Below, in pieces: positions 1-8,100 of a DNA stretch of 28,749 bases (the stretch's first letter is position 1; every line of letters begins with the position of its first letter). The position numbers were made by a program, and so were the translations under genes. This stretch comes from a virus, in the IMG/VR virus record IMGVR_UViG_3300049426_000001, positions 1 to 28,749 of that record; one strand, written 5' to 3'. Under the pieces are notes generated by a model, which was not told the origin of the DNA, ran no database searches, and was given only the letters and a program-made list of their open reading frames with translations.

Positions 1-82
1 GCAGAGCGGCCATCAGGCTGAATTTAAGGGACCACGCGCGCTTCAGCACCGCACGCCAGTCATCGATCAGTTTGATTTTCAT
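1..82 (-). CDS. Phage holin, N-terminal fragment (runs off the left edge)
   Basis: Only the first 27 codons are present, beginning MKIKLIDDWRAVLKRAWSLK and continuing off the window. This opening, a short amphipathic start with LIDDW and a basic RAW segment leading into a hydrophobic stretch, is typical of small class II-like holins of proteobacterial phages, which form inner-membrane lesions that start lysis. Its ATG overlaps the TGA of the upstream gene (ATGA at 79-82), so the two are probably translationally coupled. Its place after the tail genes fits a lysis cassette continuing to the left. The family call rests on recognition of the N-terminus only. Confidence 0.72.
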   Translation of the reverse strand, partial: MKIKLIDDWRAVLKRAWSLKFSLMAAL

Positions 83-360
83 TTCGGCACACCTCCAAAG
101 AAATGACTAATAGCGGCAGGGACGCCTATCAAGATCAGCAAGGCGCCTGCGACCTTTCCAACCCAGATCAACAGCGCGCCGGCGCGCCGCATCCATTTAA
201 AAAACACGCCGGCGTCTTTCCACATCTCGACCAACTCGGCCGTGTCGGAAGCCAGCTTCTCGGTGACCTGCGTGTTCGCATCGAGCTTTTGCTCGATAGC
301 GATAAACCGCCGCTGGTTATCCGCGTGGTGGGCGGCCTCTATTTGTTCATGTCCGGGCAT
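79..360 (-). CDS. Small membrane protein of the lysis region
   Basis: A 93-aa protein with a hydrophilic N-terminal half (residues 1-57, helical, with a possible short coiled coil around 20-48) and a hydrophobic segment at about residues 61-82 (AGALLIWVGKVAGALLILIG), consistent with one membrane helix. It overlaps the holin gene by ATGA and follows a weak terminator at 383-405. Proteins of this shape sit beside holins in many prophages and may be a second holin or antiholin; neither is shown by the sequence. An AGAG-type ribosome binding site lies about 8 nt before the ATG at 360. Confidence 0.6.
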   Translation of the reverse strand: MPGHEQIEAAHHADNQRRFIAIEQKLDANTQVTEKLASDTAELVEMWKDAGVFFKWMRRAGALLIWVGKVAGALLILIGVPAAISHFFGGVPK

Positions 361-382
361 GTTGTTGCTCTCTATAGTGCGT

Positions 383-405
383 AAAAGACCCCGCTTCGAC
401 GGGTT
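383..405 (-). terminator. Weak intrinsic terminator after the tail operon
   Basis: Read on the minus strand there is CCCG, a six-base loop TCGAAG, CGGG, then GTCTTTT. The stem has four strong pairs, extended by one A-T pair after a mismatch, and the U run is short and interrupted. It lies between the last tail-fibre gene and the lysis genes. There is too little room between it and the ATG at 360 for an obvious new promoter, so it may only attenuate. Confidence 0.45.
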
Positions 406-428
406 CGTGGCGTTCTACTGCGATGGCG

Positions 429-980
429 TCATTCCGGCCAGACCAGGGCGGGAAGTTCCGGCTCTATCTCTGCAAAACCTGTTGGCATCGGCCGGTCGCC
501 GGCCAGCACGTCGGCCTGGATCTGGTAGAGGATGTCCCAGGTCTGTTCGCGCATCGCCATGCAGTAGCGCCCCTCGGGGCCGTAGCGCGGATGTTCGCTG
601 GCGGCGTACGAGCAGGCCGCCACGATTGGCGAGGTCTGCGCGTCACCATAGTTGCGCGTTGCGGCGAAGGCGTTCAGCCGGTCAACCACACATTGCGTAA
701 CGGTGGCGATCAACGCGGCCTGCGCCACCCCAATCTCATCGGCCGTAGCGGCGCGCGCGGCCCATGGTTGGCACCAGACGCCGCTGCGCAGCACCGGTGC
801 CGCCGGCGTGAAGACCGTCGCAGGATCGGCCGGACAGTCGTCGACGCGCAGTTCGTGCACGCCGATGAAATCAAGGTCGGGTTCTTGCAGCACCGGCGGA
901 AGCATGATGTTCGGCGGCATCGCCGCCCGGATGGCGCTGTGGTCCTTGAGGACTTGGCCAGTTGAAGGCATGTAATACAT
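429..980 (-). CDS. Tail fibre-associated protein, DUF4376-like
   Basis: A 183-aa protein. The C-terminal half (about residues 100-183) carries the pattern LNAFAATRNY, then IVAACSYAAS, YCMAMREQTWDILYQI, RPMPTGFAEIEPELPAL, which I recognise as the small alpha-helical domain at the end of many phage tail-fibre or fibre-assembly proteins (DUF4376-like). It is the last gene of the tail cluster, after the glycine-rich adhesin, which fits a fibre chaperone or accessory fibre protein. The ATG at 980 is chosen because AGAGG lies 5 nt upstream; a GTG two codons earlier (986) is possible but lacks as good a site. Confidence 0.7.
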   Translation of the reverse strand: MYYMPSTGQVLKDHSAIRAAMPPNIMLPPVLQEPDLDFIGVHELRVDDCPADPATVFTPAAPVLRSGVWCQPWAARAATADEIGVAQAALIATVTQCVVDRLNAFAATRNYGDAQTSPIVAACSYAASEHPRYGPEGRYCMAMREQTWDILYQIQADVLAGDRPMPTGFAEIEPELPALVWPE

Positions 981-988
981 TCTCACCT

Positions 989-1885
989 CTACTTATTTTC
1001 TGTCTGGGTTGATGGGAAGAACCGATCAGGTCCGAAAATGGCGCGCACTGCGCCGCCTTGCGATACGCCCTTTGGACTCGGGTTAGATGCAGAACCATCG
1101 GGTAAGACTTGGGATCGGCCGACTCCTGCGGCCCCCCCGTACAAGCCGCCATTGCCGCCGGGACTAGTGAAGGAACCGCTGACCACACCATTCGTGCCGT
1201 TCGTGCCGTTCGAACCTGCGGTGCCCAGCTTGCCCTGCACGTTCCCGGCGGTTCCTCCTACGCCACCTATTCCATCTGCGCCTTGCCCGTAAATTCCTGT
1301 GCCGCCAGCGCCGCCGCCGGCGAAATACGTTTCGAAGGTGGTTTCGGTATTTGTGTAATAGCCACCACCACCGCCGCCGCCGCCGCCGCCGGTTCCATTG
1401 CCGCCCGGGGTCCCGTTCTGCGGCACGTCGATGCTCCCGGGCGCCGAACCAGCAATACCCCCATTGCCACCGTTGCCGCTGTAGCCGCCGGCTCCACCGC
1501 CGCCATCGCCGTAGTATCCCGAGTTGGTGCCGGTGGCTGCTCGGCCGCCATTGCCCCCCCCGTCACCGACAAATGTGCCGCCAGCGCTTGTGCCGCGACG
1601 GCCGCACACCGTCGCTTCTGACAGGAAGAACGACGTGCCGTCGCCGGTAGCGACATCGCCGACCTTGACGCTATAGAGCGTTCCTGGGATGGTCGGGATA
1701 TCGTTTTTCCAGCCGAGCCCGCCACCCATTCCGCCGTTCGAGGCGGCACCAATTGCGACCGCACACACCGAAAAGACGCCCGCAGGACAAAGCCACTGGT
1801 AGGTGCCGGGCGTGGTCCATTCAGCCTGGCCGACTGGGACGGTTATTGATGCGTTCGCAAAGAATCTTTGGCTTGTACGATCCAT
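989..1885 (-). CDS. Glycine-rich tail adhesin / distal fibre protein
   Basis: A 298-aa protein. Residues 1-90 form a beta-rich cap with the motif AEWTTPGTYQWLCPAG, common at the start of phage glycine-rich fibre domains. Residues about 100-265 are dominated by Gly-rich blocks (GGGG, GGNGG, NGTNGTNG), including a run of ten glycines near residues 168-177. The end, GGAVRAIFGPDRFFPSTQTE, matches the usual C-terminal signature of these adhesins. By analogy with phage S16 gp38, the glycine-rich part may fold as polyglycine-II helices whose loops contact the host receptor. It lies 2 nt after the preceding fibre gene. Receptor binding is inferred. Confidence 0.72.
   Translation of the reverse strand: MDRTSQRFFANASITVPVGQAEWTTPGTYQWLCPAGVFSVCAVAIGAASNGGMGGGLGWKNDIPTIPGTLYSVKVGDVATGDGTSFFLSEATVCGRRGTSAGGTFVGDGGGNGGRAATGTNSGYYGDGGGGAGGYSGNGGNGGIAGSAPGSIDVPQNGTPGGNGTGGGGGGGGGGYYTNTETTFETYFAGGGAGGTGIYGQGADGIGGVGGTAGNVQGKLGTAGSNGTNGTNGVVSGSFTSPGGNGGLYGGAAGVGRSQVLPDGSASNPSPKGVSQGGAVRAIFGPDRFFPSTQTENK
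1361..1391. repeat. CCG/CCA trinucleotide tract coding for polyglycine
   Basis: On the plus strand the sequence is an almost pure run of cca and ccg triplets, read on the minus strand as ten consecutive glycine codons in the adhesin. The unit is three bases, so slippage would change the number of glycines without breaking the frame. Confidence 0.85.
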
Positions 1886-1887
1886 GC

Positions 1888-2700
1888 TCAGCTCGGGTAA
1901 TTACGGTTCACCGCAGCACGCCATGTGGCGCCGCCGTCTTCCGTGACGAACACGAAAATATGGGCTTTTCCGGAAGTCAGTACGGGAACGACGTTGTCGC
2001 TCCAACGCACAGATGCGGGCAAAACGATGACGCCGCTCGTGTGTAAAATCCGAAACGAAAAACTGTAACCACCGGGTGGCGTGTTGGAGAAAGTGAACGT
2101 TGAATTTCCGTTAATTGCTTTCGTAAAATAGTTTCCCAACGAATGATCAATATTGAACGCTGCGACCGGGATCACGTCGAACTGCGTGTTGCTAGCCGTC
2201 AGGCCTCGCGGGCCAATCAGGCCCGACGTCGAGATAACCCAGTTCGCCACAGAGTCGCCGACAACCCCACTAATACTGGTAACGTTGATCGTCAGCGACG
2301 TGCCGGCGTATGAGCCGATCGTTCCGTAGACGTATTGCTCCACGTTGGCTGGGTTCACCGCGATGATCGGTACATTCACGGGCCACTGTTTGCCGGGTTG
2401 GGTAACGAACGTCTTCGGACCCGTATCGATCGTCACTGCCGTAGCGCTGGTACCGATAATCTGCACGCCCTGCGCGGCTGCAACGCTGACCAGCGCCGAC
2501 TCCTCCGCAGCCAGCGCAAATGCCTCGGCCTGGTCCGTGCTACCGCCGCCAGCGGCCACTACGTCAAGCGCATAGTTGGCCAGCGCGTTGATCGCGCTGT
2601 AGCCAATGAACTGATACTCCGGCGGGATGCCGGCGCCTTGGGCGATGATCGGATCGTTCGTGTAACGATGGCCGTTGATAGTGAAATCAATGGTATTCAT
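1888..2700 (-). CDS. Tail fibre protein
   Basis: A 270-aa protein. The N-terminus (DFTINGHRYTNDPIIAQGAGIP) looks like an attachment domain, followed by an Ala-rich, probably coiled-coil stretch at about residues 52-80 (QAEAFALAAEESALVSVAAAQ) and a beta-rich C-terminus. Its end (SFRILHTSGVIVLPASVRW, then DGGATWRAAVNRNYPS) is of the kind that caps fibre trimers in prophages. It lies between the tail-tip proteins and the glycine-rich adhesin, which suggests it links the two. An AAAAGG site lies about 9 nt before the ATG. I cannot name a specific family. Confidence 0.6.
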   Translation of the reverse strand: MNTIDFTINGHRYTNDPIIAQGAGIPPEYQFIGYSAINALANYALDVVAAGGGSTDQAEAFALAAEESALVSVAAAQGVQIIGTSATAVTIDTGPKTFVTQPGKQWPVNVPIIAVNPANVEQYVYGTIGSYAGTSLTINVTSISGVVGDSVANWVISTSGLIGPRGLTASNTQFDVIPVAAFNIDHSLGNYFTKAINGNSTFTFSNTPPGGYSFSFRILHTSGVIVLPASVRWSDNVVPVLTSGKAHIFVFVTEDGGATWRAAVNRNYPS

Positions 2701-2715
2701 TCAGTGAGGCCTTTT

Positions 2716-3585
2716 CTAAAATTCTTCGGTGAGCGCCAAGGCGAGCGTGTGAACACGCAGGTTGGTGTTTGTCGGCGGAGCTATCTCCTCGGCCGTGCAC
2801 ATGAAGCACTGCTTCTGTCGGAGCACAGGATCGGCATCCGAGTCGTAAATAAAAAAGAACGGTTGGGTAAGGCCATAGCGGCGCACAAACTCGTAGAACC
2901 CACCGTATAGCTCCATCGTGCCCAGCCAATTGAACTGCATCCGAGCAGCCCGGTATTGGCGCTTCCGGTCAGCGAACTGCGGGCCTCCCTTGGCACGCGT
3001 CTTGGTCGACGGGTCGACATAGAACGGCGGGCTGACACCATACGAAATATTCTTCTCCGAGGTGAGCGCGGGCGATGCGACGACCTGTCCAAGATCGATA
3101 TATCCGCTCGGGTTATTGCGAAAATCCAGCTGGATGTCGAGGTAACGCCCAATTTGGGCCGTCGGTGCGACAAACATCCACGGATTGACGACGCCGACGG
3201 CGTCCTCGGCGGTCAGGCGCCCATCGATCCATTCGACCCGACTGGGGTCGAGCGTTCCGTAGGGATAGATCACACCGAAAAATTCCAACCACCCGGAATC
3301 GATGACCGCGTCGGTGAGCGCCGCATCGGTACAGAAACGGATCCTGGCGCTATCCCTGATACCAGCGTTGTGAAACGGAATAGCCAGCACCGACACGTTG
3401 CGCAGCTGGCCAAGGTCAATCACCAGGCGCGAGCCGGCCAGGTCGACCGCAGGGTACCGCGCCATCTCCGAGAGCACCTCGCCCTGCAGGTTAGCCAGAT
3501 CGATCCAGCCAGCGCCGCTGACGGTGGGCGTGACATTCGCCGTCGGCAAAGTCCAGTTGGGAAAACAAAGTTTAGGATGCGCCAT
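2716..3585 (-). CDS. Tail-tip (distal tail) protein
   Basis: A 289-aa protein starting MAHPKLCFPNWTLPTANVTP. The first 150 or so residues look like a beta-sandwich (discoidin-like) fold: VDLAGSRLVIDLGQLRNVSVLAIPFHN and later GRYLDIQLDF. The C-terminal half has an aromatic, Arg-rich stretch (RKRQYRAARMQFNWLG, FYEFVRRYGLTQPFFFIYD) of the kind seen in distal-tail or fibre-attachment proteins. It is a single gene away from the tape measure, and its ATG lies 1 nt after the stop of the upstream hub-like gene. Found as a pair with the upstream gene in related prophages, from memory. Exact role unproven. Confidence 0.55.
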   Translation of the reverse strand: MAHPKLCFPNWTLPTANVTPTVSGAGWIDLANLQGEVLSEMARYPAVDLAGSRLVIDLGQLRNVSVLAIPFHNAGIRDSARIRFCTDAALTDAVIDSGWLEFFGVIYPYGTLDPSRVEWIDGRLTAEDAVGVVNPWMFVAPTAQIGRYLDIQLDFRNNPSGYIDLGQVVASPALTSEKNISYGVSPPFYVDPSTKTRAKGGPQFADRKRQYRAARMQFNWLGTMELYGGFYEFVRRYGLTQPFFFIYDSDADPVLRQKQCFMCTAEEIAPPTNTNLRVHTLALALTEEF

Positions 3586-3586
3586 A

Positions 3587-5188
3587 TCAGCCCCAGCACG
3601 AGAGTTCGGTTTTTCGGGTTTGGCGGTCGATCATCACGCCGGCCACACGCATTAGCCGGCCGGCGTCATATCGCCAGCGCTCTTGCTGCACGGTGACCAC
3701 GGTGCCTGCGCGCACGGTATCGATCTGCGCTGGCGAGAGCCACATCGACAGAGTCACCATGTGGCGGGCCTGCTTGTACATCAGCAATTGGGCGTCGACG
3801 AAAGCCTGCGCCGCCGCGGCGTCGGCGATCAGCGACGTCAGCTCAAGCACCACGGCGTTTTTATAGGCCGCCTGCACGGTCAGATCCGTCGCCTCGGCCG
3901 TGCGGTATTCGTTGTTCAACCAGGCACGGGCGGCCAACCCTGCCCGACCAGCCGGCGCGCGCACCGGGTCGGCGCCGGCCGTCTTGTCACCGCCCAGCGC
4001 CGAATCGTCCATCGCGGTCCAGTTGCGCCCGTAGGAAAGCTTGACCCGGTAAGCCGGCGCCACAGCTCCGGTGCCGATGACATCGGAGATATCCATCGCG
4101 TCGGTGCGCAGCGATGTCAGCTTCGCCATCGGCGCGCCGGCCGGCGCCGACCATCTCAGCAGCCGGTAGACGCCGGTCTGATCGCCGAACCACGCCGCCG
4201 CCGCGCTGCCGGCGATTGTGCTCAGCGCCGCCTCGAACTCGGTTTCATCGAACACCGCGAACTCGATTGCGGCTGGCAACGCGGCGTCGAGCGCCGCGAT
4301 GTCCTCCGCCGAGATGGCCGCACCACTGACACCCGAGTAGGCAAGCACGCGGCGCCAGGTTTGCGCGTGCGTGCGGTCGGCGGCGACGCCATAAGCAGCG
4401 TCACAGGTCAGTGCACGGGCGGGCGAGGAACCGAGCCGGATATAGGTTCCATCCGTGATATTGCTCAAGATGCGATAAGCACCGGCCGCCGGCGCCGTAG
4501 CGATCATGTCGGCCAGGCTGGCGTATGCTGCGCCGGCCGTCAGCGGCAGGCCACCATCGCGCACTGCGGAGACGGAGACGGCGGCGGTACCGGTGGCAAT
4601 CGATACCTGGTAGATCAACTTGGAGGTGTTGCACAGGACCGGCGACATGTTCGACGCCATCGCCCATACGATCGGCTTCACCTGCCCCTTGATGTCATCG
4701 ACTCCCTCGACACCATTGGGGAGCACGTTGCTGCCGGCATAGCGCAGCGACTGCATCGATTTTCTTTGCGCCGCCGTGATGTCTGCGGGGTGGAAGGTAA
4801 TGCGCGACCAATCGAAAGATGGCTGGCCGCTCAACGTTCCGCTGATGACAGTGACGTAGTCGGTCGGGTATGCGGCGCCACGATCGCCGATCCTCACCAC
4901 GATCTGACGGCCGTCGAAGGCGTAGTCGATCAAGGACGCGCCGAGGGCGCCGCTCGAATCGTCCAGCACCAGCTCGCCGGGCGTGATCTGTCCGTACTGC
5001 CCCGGGCCGGTAAATACGTCGACACGGCACCAGCCGGGATCCAGCAGCATTGGCCGGAAAAGCGCGTTCGGCGGCACCTCGGTGGGCCGCGTACGATAGG
5101 CCAACCCGTCGCAGAACCGTAGTGTCTCTACGGTGCCGCTGCTCAGCTTGTAGGCCTCGATCTCGACGAGGACGATTTGCTCGCTCAT
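3587..5188 (-). CDS. Tail hub / baseplate-like protein
   Basis: A 533-aa protein whose ATG overlaps the stop of the tape measure gene (ATGA at 5185-5188), the usual place for a tail-tip hub component. The N-terminal 150 residues contain short beta-strand patterns (ITPGELVLDD, DGRQIVVRIGDRG, DYVTVISGTLSG) followed by LKGQ-like linker sequence, and the C-terminus ends in VRAGTVVTVQQERWRYDAGRLMRVAGVMID, resembling the OB-like end of hub proteins. No enzymatic motif is visible. The function comes mainly from position and general shape. Confidence 0.55.
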   Translation of the reverse strand: MSEQIVLVEIEAYKLSSGTVETLRFCDGLAYRTRPTEVPPNALFRPMLLDPGWCRVDVFTGPGQYGQITPGELVLDDSSGALGASLIDYAFDGRQIVVRIGDRGAAYPTDYVTVISGTLSGQPSFDWSRITFHPADITAAQRKSMQSLRYAGSNVLPNGVEGVDDIKGQVKPIVWAMASNMSPVLCNTSKLIYQVSIATGTAAVSVSAVRDGGLPLTAGAAYASLADMIATAPAAGAYRILSNITDGTYIRLGSSPARALTCDAAYGVAADRTHAQTWRRVLAYSGVSGAAISAEDIAALDAALPAAIEFAVFDETEFEAALSTIAGSAAAAWFGDQTGVYRLLRWSAPAGAPMAKLTSLRTDAMDISDVIGTGAVAPAYRVKLSYGRNWTAMDDSALGGDKTAGADPVRAPAGRAGLAARAWLNNEYRTAEATDLTVQAAYKNAVVLELTSLIADAAAAQAFVDAQLLMYKQARHMVTLSMWLSPAQIDTVRAGTVVTVQQERWRYDAGRLMRVAGVMIDRQTRKTELSCWG

Positions 5189-8100
5189 GCTGCCGCCCTA
5201 GCAGGCATCGCCTTCGCAGACATCGCCTTGCCCAAGTACTGGCGCGTCCGGCGCAGTCCTTCGTCGGTTGCGCCATTTTCACTAATCGATTTGAGCAGCT
5301 CGTTCTGTTTCTCGATGAGAGCATTCTGGCTCTCAATTGCGGCTGTCTGTTTTTTCATCTCAAGCACAGCCGCAACGCTGGCGGCATCCCCCTGCCGTAC
5401 CGCCGAGGCGGTCTGCACACGCTCATCCTTGTGCAACACAGCGCGGTAATTATCGAACGGCACGCGATCAAGCCCGTTGGCGTGCGAACCATGCATACCC
5501 AAATATTCAGGCGACTGTTTGAAAGCTGCTGCTATCTGCTCGAGCGTGACGCCGGACATGGCTTTGTTCTGCCAGAACGCCAACCCGGCAGAATCTGGCG
5601 CGCGACCGAGCAGCGACTGGTAGAGTGAGCCAATCACGCCCGCCTGAGCGCCGGCCGCGTCCGACGTTTTCCCACCCGCCTGCAGCGATTGAGCAAGAGC
5701 GAAAATCGCCTCCTGCACGCCAAGGACGCGCTTGTCGATTGAGATCAACCCCGACACCTGCTTGTCCAACGCGTCCAGCTGTTGCTGAGCTACCGTGGCG
5801 GCGGCCGAAGATGATGCGGCCGACAGCGCGAGCGCCGCCTGGACCTTAACGTAATCCTTGACGTAGGCGCCGGTGCTGCCGTTGTATGCGCGCGAGGCCT
5901 CCAGCAGCGCATTCGCGGCCGCACCCTTGTCGGCCAGGCTGGCCGTATCGAACTGGCGCTGTGCTTCGGCGTACTTCTGCTCCGGCGACAGGATCGAACT
6001 GGAGCTCAGTTTCAGGGCATCAATTTGTTTCTTGGTCGCTGCGGCCTCGGCAAGCTTCGCGGTGACCACCTGCTTCAGGGCCGCCGATTCCGTGGCATAC
6101 GCGTTCGACAAGGCGGCACGGTCATCCGCGATATCCTTGGCGGCGTTGATCGAATCGTACAGCGCCAGATTACTGGCAGCGATGGTGGCGCGCTCTTTCT
6201 CACGCAACTGGATCGACGTCAACGTCAATTGGTCGAGCTGGTCCTGAAGGCCCAGGCGCTCGCTGTTTACCTTATCCGCGACCTGGGCGGCGACGACCGA
6301 ATCGTACAGCGCCAGATTGCTGGCAGCGATGGCGTTACGTTCCTTCTCCCGCAACTGGGTCGATGTCATCGTCAATTCGTCGAGTTGGCTCTGCAGGTCG
6401 CGGCGCTCGTCCATGATGTCGGAGGCGGACCGGGCCTTGACGCCGGTGGTCGCCTCGGCCAGATCGGCGGCGTATTCGGCTGCGGCCTGGAACGCCGGAG
6501 CGATAGCGATCATCGATGCGTACAGCGCCTGGTTGGCGGCGGTGGACAAGTCAAGCCCTCCCACCAGCTGGCCAGTGGCGTCCGCCTGGCCAACGATCAC
6601 GGCGGCGAACTGGTCCATGGTCGTGATGCCGGACATCCCCAGACGCGCCATCTCGGTTTTGACCGATGCGGTGATCGGCGCCATCTTCTGCGCCTCGGTC
6701 AGAAAGTTGTCGACGAAGAAGGCTGTGCCGGAGGTCAGCGTTTCGAGGTCACCGGCGGCCGAGATCAGGCCTTGGCCAAGCGCGACGGCGTCCAGACCGG
6801 TGACTTTGAATTCCTTGCCCAGCACCGCCAGCACGTCGCTCACCTGGACATAGTCGTTGGCAACGCGCGCCAACGTCTCCAGGTAGCCTTCACCCACCTT
6901 CTGATAATTCTCCAGCCCGGCAACGCCGAAGCGCGCCATATCGTCGCCAACCTTGGAGAACGCCGTTTCCAGCGCGGCTTGCTGTTCTGCACCGGTGAGG
7001 TCCTTGAAGGAGATCTTACCCAGGTCAACGACGAACGAATTGAGTTTGTCGGTGAAGCCATCGCGCGCCAGGCCCAACAGGGTGGCCTGTTCAGTGATCG
7101 CGGTGGCCATGCCGGTGACGATCATGGAGAACTGGCTGTTGATCTCCGCGCTCAGATCCCGCTTATCGGTGTTATTTTTGCTGCTTGAGAACCAGCCGCC
7201 GCTCGTCTTGGTGTCGGTGTAGGCCTGCGCAGTGAGGCCGCTTTGGGCGATGGTACCGAGCGAGGACTTTCCGACGACGACGCCGGTGTCGAGCACCGAC
7301 GTCTTGCCGCCGAAAATGCTGCTGACCACGCTGCCGATGAAGCCGCCACCACCGCCGCTCGCAACAGCGGCACCGGCCTTGGCGATATCGTCGCTACGCA
7401 CCAACAAGCTGCCGAGCCCGCCAATTCCAGACACGATCTGTTTCAGCGAGACAACCATGGAAGCGGAATGCGCCAGACCAAGCCCGGAATCCTTGGCGAT
7501 GATGTCCAAGGCGTTGGCAATCGATTCGCTTTTTGCGGACGGGTCGCCGAGCACGGAGCCGGTGCCGTTGGCGGCCTGGCGCTGCTCGGCGACGCTTGGG
7601 GAGGCACCGCCACCGCCACCACTTGCCAAGCCGATGGCGGCGAGCATCGCGGCGACGATGCCGACGGCCACCAAGCTCCCCGGAAAAGGTACAGCGATGG
7701 CGCCAGCCATGGCGGTAGTCGCCAACGCCGCTTGCTTGACGCCCTCGGCGGCCACAGTCACCGGAACGGTGGCCACGGTAGCCGCCGTCTCTACGGTCTT
7801 GGACGTGACGAAAAGGCCGGTGAATGCAGCGAGCAGGCCGCTTTTTGTCAGCATGCTCTCGACCGCCATCGCCATCTCATAGGCACGATAGGCTTTCTCG
7901 GTGGCCTCCAGGACCTTATAGCCCTTGGAGTTCTCCTTGAAGAAGCCCTTTGCCGCGCTGGCCATGTCGGCGTACTGGCGCACTTGGGCCCGACCTGAAG
8001 CCTCCGCCGCTTTCCCCTGCGCGGCCGCCTGCTTGACCGGATCGGCGCCCGCGTCTTTCATCGACGCGGCCAGCTCGGCGGCCACAGCGGCCTGCGTGCG

